Positions 16,963 to 24,711 of a stretch of 35,635 nucleotides of DNA are shown here, one piece after another. A model generated the notes under the pieces. It was given only the letters and a program-made list of their open reading frames with translations. It searched no databases and had not been told where the DNA came from. The stretch lies in NCBI RefSeq assembly GCF_022809355.1, contig NZ_JAKZMM010000041.1:1-35635 (forward strand), read 5' to 3'. The position numbers and the translations under genes are program-made. Origin of the DNA: Parabacteroides faecalis. GTDB lineage: Bacteria; Bacteroidota; Bacteroidia; Bacteroidales; Tannerellaceae. The first letter of the stretch is position 1. The number at the start of each line of letters is the position of its first letter.

Positions 16963-17377
16963 ACATCTTGCAAGATTTGCGGTAGATCAGACGGCAGATG
17001 CCGTTGGAAAAAGAGGTGGTTTTATGCAGTTCCCAATGTTGTGGTCGGAATGTATTCAACACGGGAATCCCTTGTCCGGCAGAAAACGGCAGCTGGTAAA
17101 CCACAAGTTCATCAACAAGATCATAGAGGAAAAGCCCGCGAAGCAGCTCCACCGATTCCGGTTCTATGATTTCAGCAAGGTAAATGAATGAATCGTCCCT
17201 GTTGTCTTTCTCGCAAAGCAAATCAAGGATGGAATGGGGCAATATAAGGGCCGAGCAGCGTTCACGCCAAAAGGGGAAACCCCGCCTGTCGTTTCTTACC
17301 CAGGACACAAGTGCTCCGGCCGGTTCCGGAAGGAAACCGTCCAATGTTATTGCCGTCACAACTTGAATCCTTGCCAT
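16961..17377 (-). CDS. RibD C-terminal / dihydrofolate-reductase-like protein
   Basis: This 138-residue protein resembles the RibD-C family (DHFR fold), which reduces pyrimidine or pterin-like substrates with NADPH. The start VTAITLDGFLPEP matches the family's first strand and (S/T)xDG motif, and LFLYDLVDELVVYQLPFSAGQGIPVL matches the conserved region leading to the GxGxxLF element. It is shorter than a typical family member (about 170-180) and lacks a clear NADPH GGxxL motif in the middle, so it may not be an active reductase. It is preceded by a long structured leader with its own promoter. Its job in the element is unknown. Confidence 0.65.
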   Translation of the reverse strand: MARIQVVTAITLDGFLPEPAGALVSWVRNDRRGFPFWRERCSALILPHSILDLLCEKDNRDDSFIYLAEIIEPESVELLRGLFLYDLVDELVVYQLPFSAGQGIPVLNTFRPQHWELHKTTSFSNGICRLIYRKSCKM

Positions 17378-17632
17378 AGCTTTAATTCTTTTTCAACCGG
17401 AAACTGTAAAAAAGAAGCGTGCAATCCACGCTATTTCTAATGGAGGCTCTGGAATGCCCTTAACAGGAATAGGTGAATGCACGCTATGCCAAGGCATAGC
17501 ATAAGCAATCACGCAATAGTTCCTGTTAATGTTCATTTTCCAGATTCCCATTAGGACGCTTGCGGTCTTATGTCTATATATAAACGGCAACTGCCCATTA
17601 GACAGCACGCCGCATTTTTCGCTATTTAAATG
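17378..17632 (-). promoter_or_regulatory. Structured 5' leader of the RibD-like gene
   Basis: About 250 bases lie between the promoter box and the start codon. A long hairpin spans 17460-17529: TTAACAGGAA with TTCCTGTTAA (10 bp), GTGAATGC with GCAATCAC (7 of 8) and GCTATGCC with GGCATAGC (8 bp). A second hairpin is at 17417-17431 (GCGTG/CACGC). In addition, CTAATGG at 17437-17443 is complementary to CCATTAG at two upstream places (17547-17554 and 17594-17601), which would allow alternative pairings. This suggests attenuation or a riboswitch-like control. The frame open through it (17393-17635) does not look like a conserved protein. Confidence 0.5.
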
Positions 17633-17640
17633 CAAAAGTA
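17633..17640 (-). promoter_or_regulatory. Promoter -7 box for the RibD-like gene leader
   Basis: TACTTTTG on the minus strand matches TAnnTTTG. It lies 41 bases below the stop of the RteB-like fragment, so the RibD-like gene has its own promoter and a long leader. Confidence 0.55.
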
Positions 17641-17681
17641 CACATATTCAGTGACATTTGCACTATTTTTAGTCGTCAAAT

Positions 17682-18344
17682 TCATTTCAGCCCGTATTTC
17701 TTCATCTTCCTGTACAGTGTTGCCGGGTTGATGTTCAGCATTCCAGCCGCTTGTTCCCGGTGACCGTTGCAGGCTTTGAGAGCCCTGATAATGCTTTCTT
17801 TCTCAAATGCTTCACCTTTCAGAGGCAGGATTGCAAGTGTGTCTGTTTCTTCATTTCTACATACACAGACAGTTATTTCCAATCCATCCACGTCAAGCAT
17901 CGGAGACTCAGAGACCAGTACGGCACGCTTGACACGGTTTCGGAGTTCACGCACGTTGCCCGGCCACCGGTAGGCAAGCATCCTCTGTTTGGTCTCTTCG
18001 GTAAATCCTTGAGTAGTCCTTTTCAGTTCTTTCGAGAAACGTTCACGGAAAAACTCCGCCAACGGAATGATATCTTCCGGGCATTCCTCCAGGGAGGGTT
18101 GCCGGATCTCAAACTCGTTCAGACGATGGTAAAGGTCTTCCCTGAACCGTCCCTCCTTGATGGCCTGTTCCATATTCTCGTTTGTCGCGGAAATGACCCT
18201 GACATCCGAAATCCGTTCCCTGCCGCTTCCTATCGGGGTATATACATTCCACAAAAGTAAGCAGAATACTATATTGGCATGTCTTCTCAAAAAACTTAAA
18301 TGTTTCATGCTACTTAAAAATTTGGTTGATTCAGACTTTATCAT
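17682..18344 (-). pseudogene. Truncated RteB-like sigma-54-dependent response regulator
   Basis: Only the C-terminal part of an NtrC/RteB-type activator is present. From about 18255 the frame reads YTPIGSGRERISDVRVISATN, the late AAA+ domain, then GRFREDLYHRLNEFEI (arginine-finger region), RWPGNVRELRNRV, and a Fis-type HTH (ACNGHREQAAGMLNINPATL YRKMKKYG). The receiver domain, Walker A, GAFTGA loop and Walker B are missing, and the first 35-40 codons of the open frame are unrelated. RteB in CTnDOT activates rteC and thereby excision; neither RteA nor tetQ is visible here. I infer a deletion relic. A short DNA-binding remnant could still be made from an internal ATG. Confidence 0.82.
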
Positions 18345-18617
18345 GCGGTATTTACCCTATATGGATGCAAAATTACCCGTGTTGCTTTGGCTGTAACAGT
18401 AAAATTCGGCTGAAACGGATAAATTTATATCTGAACCGCCCAAATAGGCGGTTTATTTTGAAAAACAGATTTTCTAAATGGTATTTCGGCAAACATAAAG
18501 TGCAACTCCATCCGTTTCAACATTCATTTTCATCACTTCAATGGTGATTTTATCCGTTTCAGTCGGTTTTATCCTATCAACTAAAGATGTAAATCCCTAT
18601 TTTTGCGGAATATGAAG

Positions 18618-18625
18618 TAACTTTG
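18618..18625 (+). promoter_or_regulatory. Promoter -7 box directly before the sensor kinase
   Basis: TAACTTTG matches TAnnTTTG only 8 bases before the first ATG of the kinase (18634). Transcription would begin almost at that ATG, so either the message is leaderless or translation starts at the second ATG at 18658. Confidence 0.5.
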
Positions 18626-18633
18626 TATCTGAT

Positions 18634-19725
18634 ATGGCCAACGAGAATATAAAAATAATGAATTGGAAGAACGGTCTGTTGTTATCAACCGTTTCCTATA
18701 TGCTCTACCTCATTCTGTGGTTTATACTCGATGATGAAACCGCCGGCCAATTACCGGAGATGGCAATAGCCGATTATATCATCGATTATCTGTTGTGTAT
18801 GCTGTTTACCTACATCTCTTTAGGATTTTCCTTTTTGGTCTTTAGGGTATTGCCATTTAGGACATCTTATGTGTGGGTGATTGTCTATGCTTCCTGCCTT
18901 TTTACCCTGAACAACGTTGTCGCATTCGGCATGATTTCTTTGTTCAACTTCTTATGGGGTGAAAACGGCAACGGGCTTCTTGACGAGCTCCTCAACATGA
19001 AAGGCGCATATACTTTTGCCATGATTTCCACATTCTTGTCAAGCGTCTATGCCAACACGTTCTATCTTCAGTTTTACATCAAGGCACGCAACGAGAAACA
19101 GGCACTTGAAATGGCACTGATGAAAGAAAAGGAGATAGCCTTGCAGTCACAGCTCAATTCCCTGAAACTGCAAATCAATCCGCATTTCATGTTCAACAAC
19201 TTCAACAATCTGCTGGAGCTGATTGAGGAGGATAGCGGACTTGCCGGAAAATTCCTGAGCAATCTGTCGAAAGTATACCGATACATCATCACCAACTTGG
19301 ACCGAAACCTGATACCTGTCGCGGACGAAATCAAGTTTCTTGATTCATACTTGTACTTGATGAAAGTGCGCCACGACGAAGGTGTCATTGCAAAAGTAAG
19401 TCCGGGCGTCAGACAATGCAAAGGTTTTCTTCCACCGGCTGTATTGCAGCTTCTTGTGGAAAACGCAATAAAACATAACAGCTTTTCATCTGAACATCCG
19501 CTGGTCATCGACATAAAGCTGTCCGATGATTATATAACAGTCAGCAATCTTAAGTCACCTTTGATGTCCCCAATCGAATCAACCGGTTTAGGACTTAAAA
19601 ATATCACAGAACGATACGCTTTGCTTTGTGATAAAAAGGTCAAGATAGAGAATGCCGAAAACTTCTATTCGGTAAGTCTGCCCATCATAAAAAACACCAT
19701 CCCCTATGAACATACTGATTCTTGA
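18634..19725 (+). CDS. LytS-family sensor histidine kinase
   Basis: A 363-residue membrane sensor kinase. Four hydrophobic segments lie at about residues 13-32, 48-72, 79-107 and 126-148, then a coiled linker (about 150-178), the His_kinase domain with the phospho-acceptor H184 in LQINPHFMFNNFNNLLELI, an N-box (LLVENAIKHNSF) and a glycine box (STGLGLKNITERYALL). It lacks a periplasmic sensing domain, so it may sense a membrane or small-molecule signal. The response-regulator gene overlaps its 3' end by 20 bases. The pair sits where RteA/RteB would be expected and may have taken over regulation of the element. An alternative start at 18658 would give MNWKNG. Confidence 0.92.
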   Translation: MANENIKIMNWKNGLLLSTVSYMLYLILWFILDDETAGQLPEMAIADYIIDYLLCMLFTYISLGFSFLVFRVLPFRTSYVWVIVYASCLFTLNNVVAFGMISLFNFLWGENGNGLLDELLNMKGAYTFAMISTFLSSVYANTFYLQFYIKARNEKQALEMALMKEKEIALQSQLNSLKLQINPHFMFNNFNNLLELIEEDSGLAGKFLSNLSKVYRYIITNLDRNLIPVADEIKFLDSYLYLMKVRHDEGVIAKVSPGVRQCKGFLPPAVLQLLVENAIKHNSFSSEHPLVIDIKLSDDYITVSNLKSPLMSPIESTGLGLKNITERYALLCDKKVKIENAENFYSVSLPIIKNTIPYEHTDS

Positions 19726-20461
19726 AGACGAGCCACGCAATGCCAAACGCCTCATAAGGCTGCTGAACGACATTGACAGAACATTTATTGTCGAAGGCCC
19801 TCTTGCCAGCATCAAAGAGACGGTCGAATTCTTTCAATCCGGCAAAACCACAAACCTCATTCTGGCGGATATCCGTTTGACTGACGGTTTGAGTTTCGAA
19901 GCTCTAAAATATGCCCCGGCAACCATACCCATCATATTTACCACCGCATACGACGAATATGCGGTACAAGCATTCAAGTTCAACAGTTTCGACTATCTTC
20001 TGAAACCGTTGGATTCGGATGAACTTGAAGCGGCCATTGACAAGGCGGCCAAAGCCGGTAAGAATTACACCGACGAAAACCTACAGCAGCTTTTCGATGC
20101 CTTACAGAAGAACAAGTTCCGTTATCGGGAGCGTTTCTTGCTTCCTTACCGTGACGGATATAAGACCGTGCGCGTTTCGGACATCAACCACATCGAAACA
20201 GAAAACAAGATTGTATATCTCCGTCTTAACAACGGCACTTCCGAAGTGGTCAATGTGTCAATGGATGAACTTGAACACCAACTGAATCCCGACTATTTCT
20301 TCCGGGCAAACCGCCAATATATTATCAATGTAGAGCACGTTTTGTTCCTCGGTAATTATTTTGGAGGAAAGTTGATTGTCCGTTTGAAAGGTTATCCGAA
20401 AACGGAAATACAAGTGAGTAAGGAAAAGGTGCAGAGGCTTAAGGAATGGATTGACAGGTAA
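19706..20461 (+). CDS. LytTR-family response regulator
   Basis: This 251-residue regulator is the partner of the upstream kinase. Its receiver domain at about residues 1-120 has the acidic pair E7/D8, phospho-acceptor D55 (LILADIRLTDG), T79/T80 and K100 (DYLLKPL). A LytTR DNA-binding domain follows at about 145-248 (ERFLLPYRDGYKTVRVSDIN, DYFFRANRQYIINVEHV). LytTR regulators bind paired direct repeats upstream of targets. No such target can be assigned here. The gene ends 87 bases before the convergent PRTRC cassette. Confidence 0.93.
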   Translation: MNILILEDEPRNAKRLIRLLNDIDRTFIVEGPLASIKETVEFFQSGKTTNLILADIRLTDGLSFEALKYAPATIPIIFTTAYDEYAVQAFKFNSFDYLLKPLDSDELEAAIDKAAKAGKNYTDENLQQLFDALQKNKFRYRERFLLPYRDGYKTVRVSDINHIETENKIVYLRLNNGTSEVVNVSMDELEHQLNPDYFFRANRQYIINVEHVLFLGNYFGGKLIVRLKGYPKTEIQVSKEKVQRLKEWIDR

Positions 20462-20548
20462 TTATTAACATGTGCGTAAAGTGAAATTATGTTCGTTTAG
20501 ATTTGATTCTTACAAAATTTGCATTTGGCTCATCCTCTTTTAAACAAG

Positions 20549-21337
20549 TTATATCATTATCGGATTCACTTTCATCGTTTCTAAATTAAGGAACAGCCCG
20601 TGATGTTCCAACATCCCGTTACGGAACATCTTCCAAAGGATATTGCATCCGAGTTGTGCCAGTGTGGAGTTGATGAACAAGTCCTGCTTTTCCAACGCCT
20701 CCGCCAAGGAGCAGCTCGGTCCTGAATCCGCCTCCTTCACCCTCGCGTATTTCACGAACCGGGTAATGACCTTCAACGAATCGACAGTCTTGTACAACTC
20801 GGAAGCGGGCTGTTTTATTTTCTTGGGTATGGTTCCCAACACAACCTGACCCGTACTTTGTGTGTTCCCGAAATCCATCCAGTAAAGCGGTGTTTCGTAA
20901 TCACGGTAATTCGAGGTGGGCACGGCTTTCAATACGTTCCATAAGTCAAGCCGTGACTTGATGTTGTCGGTACAGGTGACGGTGATATTCGCCATGTCAT
21001 CCCGTCTGGCATCTTTCAGCACGGTCGGGAAAATATCCGGTACCGCTTTCCAGTCATTGCCGAAGAAATTGTTCACTCGGGTAATCAGGCATTGCGCCTT
21101 GTTCAGTCCAAGGTCGGAACAGCCGAAAAGCTGGCGACCGATGTTGGCATCCGTCACTATGTCCGGGTCATAAAGTGTCACGAACAATCCCGGATGTCCG
21201 AGTGCCCGCAATGTCACGTCCAGCCGTGCCAGACAGGTCAATACCTGCGAGCCGGTTCCTCCCGCGCCGATCAGGTTCACCGTGACCGGGTGCTGCGGGT
21301 TCAGCAGATAGTTATCTATGTAGTGTACTCTTTTCAT
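20549..21337 (-). CDS. PRTRC system ThiF-family (E1-like) protein
   Basis: A 262-residue E1-like protein of the PRTRC (ParB-related, ThiF-related) cassette. The family adenylates the C-terminus of a small ubiquitin-like protein. Visible: the nucleotide-binding NLIGAGGTGSQV (G24-S30), the acidic/Arg motif DPDIVTDANIGRQLF (D57, D59, N65, R68), TCTDNIKSR (124-129), and a conserved-looking Cys in GPSCSLAEALEKQ (C209) that could carry the thioester. The zinc CxxC pairs of MoeB/ThiF are absent, as in other short E1-like proteins. Its start overlaps the stop of the protein-B gene by 4 bases. It is the last gene of the cassette. Confidence 0.88.
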   Translation of the reverse strand: MKRVHYIDNYLLNPQHPVTVNLIGAGGTGSQVLTCLARLDVTLRALGHPGLFVTLYDPDIVTDANIGRQLFGCSDLGLNKAQCLITRVNNFFGNDWKAVPDIFPTVLKDARRDDMANITVTCTDNIKSRLDLWNVLKAVPTSNYRDYETPLYWMDFGNTQSTGQVVLGTIPKKIKQPASELYKTVDSLKVITRFVKYARVKEADSGPSCSLAEALEKQDLFINSTLAQLGCNILWKMFRNGMLEHHGLFLNLETMKVNPIMI

Positions 21338-22053
21338 TTCAATATATCTTTCAATTTCAAGTTATTCAAAGGTTTCAGTTCGTCGAGGTTGAAAGGCTTG
21401 TCCTTTGCGGCCTTTGTCACCAATATCAGGTTTGATCTGGTCGGGTTGCCCCCTCCGCCCAGGTGTGAAAACTCCGTCAGCCAGAACTTCTTCTCCCAAT
21501 ACTCCAACAGGTTTTTGTAGGTCAAATCTCTCGGCTTGTCTATTTTAGCGGAACCCAGACAGACATTTGCCCCTGTCACGTTGAAGAACGGTGCGGCATA
21601 AAGCTCCGTCTTTTCCGTCAGTTTCTTGTCCTTGTAAGCATATATACTCAACGAACTGCCACCTGCCACGTAAATGACTCCCGGCAGGTTGTATTTTGCA
21701 TTCTCTACTTGAAGGGATTCCTTGAAAAACATCATCCGTTTCTGTGGGGAGTTGTACCAGATATACCTCTCACTGCCCTTGCGCGGGTCGCACCACAGCA
21801 TATTGGGCGGAATCCTTCCGTATGGCGTGGTGCTGTGGCTTTCGGAATAACCGCGCACCAGTTCGTTCATGAAATCCACCGTGACGGGCCGGCCTTCTCC
21901 CATCATTCCGTTATCGTCTATATCCCTTATCTCAACAAAATAGTTGTTGTCAGAGGCATAAGAGTTGTCTTTCTCGCCTGAATAGGCAATCAACGCCGCC
22001 CTCGGATGGAGCAGCGTCCTCAATTTTTGGGTAAGTTCATTCGTTTCCAACAT
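21334..22053 (-). CDS. PRTRC system protein B (E2-like)
   Basis: A 239-residue protein of the PRTRC-B family, which has been classed as a prokaryotic E2-like fold (Prok-E2_D). The segment PFFNVTGANVCLG at residues 155-167 closely parallels the HPNVxxxGxICL active-site stretch of ubiquitin-conjugating enzymes, so C165 is the candidate thioester cysteine. The preceding MLWCDPRKGSERYIWY and LPGVIYVAGGSSLSIYAYK strands would form the core sheet. It overlaps the E1-like gene by 4 bases, so the two are probably translationally coupled. The target of any conjugation is unknown. Confidence 0.85.
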   Translation of the reverse strand: MLETNELTQKLRTLLHPRAALIAYSGEKDNSYASDNNYFVEIRDIDDNGMMGEGRPVTVDFMNELVRGYSESHSTTPYGRIPPNMLWCDPRKGSERYIWYNSPQKRMMFFKESLQVENAKYNLPGVIYVAGGSSLSIYAYKDKKLTEKTELYAAPFFNVTGANVCLGSAKIDKPRDLTYKNLLEYWEKKFWLTEFSHLGGGGNPTRSNLILVTKAAKDKPFNLDELKPLNNLKLKDILK

Positions 22054-22056
22054 AAT

Positions 22057-23145
22057 TCAACTGATTAAAGATATGAATTCGTCCGCCCACCGAAAGAACC
22101 GTTCCGGGTAATCGTCCATGCTGAACAGTTCTTCGGTATCGGGCGACAGGTCAAGGGCAGTCACCGGAGTGATGTCGTAGGTCTCCCTGCTACAGGAATT
22201 GTAATAGTCAACGAGATAGTCGGATACAATGTCGTTGATGTCATACACGACCCTTATCTGCTGTTGCAGGTACATCGGGTGGAAGTCCGGATTCTCCGAG
22301 TAATAGGCGTCATAAGCGTATTGCATGATGCCCCGTGCAGGCGTCAGAAACGGGAGACCCCGTTTCATCGCATCGACCAAAGGCTGTTCAAACCCGTTTT
22401 GGGGTTCGTATGTATCCAGTGCTTTCGGCAGGTTCTTGTAGTAGGATTTCGATTCCACCCGTTTGAGCAGCCTGCCGATTTTCCCTTCCTGATAGGAGTC
22501 CAGCAGTTTCATGCGTTCTTTCCACTCCTCCGGGTCGCTGCCGTCATCCTCCGAAAGCATTTCAAACAAAAAGTCCGATTCTTCGTAATCCACGAATGTA
22601 TCAATGCCGTTTGCTTTCATCAGTTTATGGATAAAGGTAATGGCAATCCTCCTTAAAATGGGATTGAGCGATTCCAGAAACTTCACCGGGAAGTAGTACA
22701 GCGTGAAACTTCCCCACTTGTGGTATTTCCACAGCCGGAAGAAAAGCCTGCCGGCTTCCTGCTCGATGTTGACATGCAGTTCGTCACCGACAAGCGTGTT
22801 CATTTCATCGTACAGATTGGCGATGCCTTCCCCGATACTGTTTCCTGGCATGTGTACGCCCTCCTTCTGCAATAGCAGGGAATACCTGAAATACGAATCA
22901 CGCAGGAATTCGTAGTTATCCCGCGTGATTACGTTTATACTGTTGCATTCGCCGCTGTCGTAACAATCCACGGTAAGATTATTCTGTGCCAGCGGTATGA
23001 AGGCTGTGCTTAGAAAAGAATTACGGCCCCGCTTGGAGCCGCAATCCGTTCTTCCCTGTTCACGCCGTACCGTACATTCCTCCGCGTCTGGCCGATGATG
23101 AGCCTCGCCAGCTGCCTTGACTGTTGTTCGTCCAATGGTACACAT
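22057..23145 (-). CDS. PRTRC-cassette hypothetical protein, start uncertain
   Basis: The open frame is 362 codons. It ends 3 bases before protein B and lies between proteins C and B, so it belongs to the cassette; it may correspond to a PRTRC F-like member, but I do not recognise a domain. From about VDCYDSGECNSINVITRDNY onward it reads as a natural helical, acidic protein. The first 45 codons (TVKAAGEAHHRPDAEECTV) look like the shadow of another frame. In that other frame a 59-codon ORF (23010-23189) reads better. The true start may be the GTG at 22969-22971 (304 residues), or the two frames may be parts of one gene joined by a frameshift near 23012. Confidence 0.7.
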   Translation of the reverse strand: MCTIGRTTVKAAGEAHHRPDAEECTVRREQGRTDCGSKRGRNSFLSTAFIPLAQNNLTVDCYDSGECNSINVITRDNYEFLRDSYFRYSLLLQKEGVHMPGNSIGEGIANLYDEMNTLVGDELHVNIEQEAGRLFFRLWKYHKWGSFTLYYFPVKFLESLNPILRRIAITFIHKLMKANGIDTFVDYEESDFLFEMLSEDDGSDPEEWKERMKLLDSYQEGKIGRLLKRVESKSYYKNLPKALDTYEPQNGFEQPLVDAMKRGLPFLTPARGIMQYAYDAYYSENPDFHPMYLQQQIRVVYDINDIVSDYLVDYYNSCSRETYDITPVTALDLSPDTEELFSMDDYPERFFRWADEFISLIS

Positions 23146-23189
23146 GGTTTCCTTTTCTTGTTGTTCTTTTTCTTTCGTTCCTTCTTCAT
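23010..23189 (-). CDS. Small basic ORF, possibly the detached N-terminus of the next PRTRC gene
   Basis: A 59-codon ORF starts 5 bases after the stop of protein C, behind a purine-rich AGGATAGGAAG. The translation begins MKKERKKKNNKKRKPC and continues LDEQQSRQLARLIIGQTRRN to end in SGAVILF. Its codon use fits the neighbouring genes better than the overlapping frame. It stops at 23010-23012, where a one-base change would run it straight into LSTAFIPLAQNN of the following gene. It is therefore either a tiny separate gene or the first exon-like part of a frameshifted or recoded gene. Confidence 0.5.
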   Translation of the reverse strand: MKKERKKKNNKKRKPCVPLDEQQSRQLARLIIGQTRRNVRYGVNREERIAAPSGAVILF

Positions 23190-23194
23190 GCTTC

Positions 23195-23446
23195 CTATCC
23201 TTTGGTCCCGATGGTGGTCTTGAACTCGTACACGGCTTTGTCGTCCTTGATGACCGGTCCGTGTACCGTTGCCGTTGTCAGCTCCGGGTAGAAGTTGGAG
23301 TAATAGCTCATGACCATTTCGGGGCTGTCCGACGGGTTGGGATCATCGAGCGTTACCATTCCGCTGCCTTTCTTGAATGTGAATGAGCGTGCCATTCCTG
23401 TTACTTCGAGTGCCATAATCTTATACTGCTTGATATTGTGAGACAT
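23195..23446 (-). CDS. PRTRC system protein C (ubiquitin-like)
   Basis: An 83-residue protein of the PRTRC-C family, which has been placed in the prokaryotic ubiquitin-like (beta-grasp) group. The start reads MSHNIKQYKIMALEVTGMAR and the C-terminus is FKTTIGTKG, ending directly in Gly. A free terminal Gly is what an E1-like enzyme would adenylate, so no processing peptidase would be needed. Its start overlaps the end of protein E by 26 bases. Partners are the E2-like protein B and the E1-like ThiF protein downstream. Confidence 0.82.
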   Translation of the reverse strand: MSHNIKQYKIMALEVTGMARSFTFKKGSGMVTLDDPNPSDSPEMVMSYYSNFYPELTTATVHGPVIKDDKAVYEFKTTIGTKG

Positions 23447-24401
23447 GATTTTCTAACATGGACTGCGGAAAATCGGGATATTCCTCGTAATCCTCCGGAC
23501 GGTAATTGGGTTCATCCTCTCCGGCGTGATAATGTGGGGAGAGTTCTTCAGGGTGCTGTACCGGCTCCTGCCAATGTGTCCCATGGTATCCCCCGTGTGC
23601 GGGTTGTGGAGCCTGTTGCGGTACTGGCTGCTGTCCCATATAGGGTTGCGGTTGTGGCTGGGCGTAATATTGTGCCGGTCCCTGCGGCGGTTGTTGCGGT
23701 GGCCACATTGTCTGCTGTTGCTGAGGATTGGCTGCCGGTCTCTGCTGTCCGCCAGGAGCCTGAGCCGCCATCGGTCTCTGTGCCTGCGGTTGCTGAGGAT
23801 ACTGTGGAGCCTGCCGCGGTTGTTGGACTGGTGCGGCTGCCGGTTGTGCCTGCGGCTGTTGTGGCTGCGGAGCCGGTTCTTCCATCAGTTCAAACAGACT
23901 GCCCTTGTTCATCGCCTTTGTCTGTTCCGCCACCATCTCGTCAATCTTCTTCTGGTCCTGCGGTTTGGCGTAAAGACGTGCCTGTCCGAGTGCGGTAACC
24001 GCCTCCTTGTGGTTCTTGGCAGCGATCAGTTCCTCCGCTTTCTTGAAATGTTTCTCGTACTTCTCCCGCTTCTCCTTTTCCTCCTTCGTCTCCTTCGCTT
24101 TGGTCTCCTTTGCCGCCTTGCTCTCGGACGCTGCCTTCTCAGCCTGCGCCTCGAACTGCGCCATGTTGGAAATCAGTCCGGTAGTCTTCTGTATAGGACG
24201 TGCTACGGCTTGTAGGAAGCCTGCGTCCAGTTCCTGCGGATGCCCGCTGACGGTCAGTGGTACGAGGTGGTTCTGGGCTTCGTCCTTCAGCCCGTTCGAC
24301 TTCGGCAGTAAGGATACTGTCAGTTGTCCGTTCGCTTTGCGGATGACAAGCGTGAGATCCACGCCTTCGGTCATCATCTGGTGGATTGCTGTAAAAAACA
24401 T
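23421..24401 (-). CDS. PRTRC system protein E
   Basis: A 326-residue protein. Residues 1-85 match the start of PRTRC-E proteins (MFFTAIHQMMTEGVDLTLVI, LVPLTVSGHPQELDAGFLQ). Residues 85-165 form a charged helical region rich in K, E and A, probably a coiled coil (KAAKETKAKETKEEKEKREK). From about 180 to 300 the protein is disordered, rich in Q and P (PQQPQAQ, PPQQPPQGPAQYY). A short conserved acidic tail follows. The organisation suggests an adaptor with a folded head and long flexible tail. Its biochemical role is not known. Confidence 0.85.
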   Translation of the reverse strand: MFFTAIHQMMTEGVDLTLVIRKANGQLTVSLLPKSNGLKDEAQNHLVPLTVSGHPQELDAGFLQAVARPIQKTTGLISNMAQFEAQAEKAASESKAAKETKAKETKEEKEKREKYEKHFKKAEELIAAKNHKEAVTALGQARLYAKPQDQKKIDEMVAEQTKAMNKGSLFELMEEPAPQPQQPQAQPAAAPVQQPRQAPQYPQQPQAQRPMAAQAPGGQQRPAANPQQQQTMWPPQQPPQGPAQYYAQPQPQPYMGQQPVPQQAPQPAHGGYHGTHWQEPVQHPEELSPHYHAGEDEPNYRPEDYEEYPDFPQSMLENHVSQYQAV

Positions 24402-24432
24402 AATTTGATGTATTAAAAGTTATTACTGGGTT

Positions 24433-24654
24433 TTATTCTTCACTGAACAGTTTGGCCAGCAGCCTGTTCCTGTCGGGATGGCGGCTGATTTCCAGAATCG
24501 GGTTCAACAGGGTGGAGATGTGTACCGGCCCTGTCGTCCCCCGTGGCGGGAACTTGACGGCAGGTTCGGGTTCCACCGTCCTTTTTCTTCTCGTTACCGG
24601 CATGGGCATCCTCATGGGAGCCGGCGGTGCGCTTGTTGCAAATGCTTGGTTCAT
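24433..24654 (-). CDS. Small hypothetical protein before PRTRC E
   Basis: A 73-residue protein: an A/P/M/R-rich N-terminus (SAPPAPMRMPMPVTRRKR), then a short helical part (ISTLLNPILEISRHPDRNRL). It starts 11 bases after a purine-rich AAAGAG stretch and ends 31 bases before the start of protein E, in the same direction. It probably belongs to the PRTRC transcript. I recognise no family. Confidence 0.6.
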   Translation of the reverse strand: MNQAFATSAPPAPMRMPMPVTRRKRTVEPEPAVKFPPRGTTGPVHISTLLNPILEISRHPDRNRLLAKLFSEE

Positions 24655-24711
24655 GTCTCTTTATTTTTTTTAATTGTGAATATTCGGGCTTTGGCAGCCC
24701 GTGAACTACAA

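Noticed and set aside
17393-17635. 80-codon ORF in the leader of the RibD-like gene
   Set aside because: It starts at the promoter box and crosses strong hairpins; its composition is not protein-like in the first half. A leader peptide role cannot be excluded but is not supported.
23117-24408. Several long plus-strand ORFs opposite the PRTRC E and C genes
   Set aside because: They are antisense shadows of the GC-rich, Q/P-rich coding sequence.
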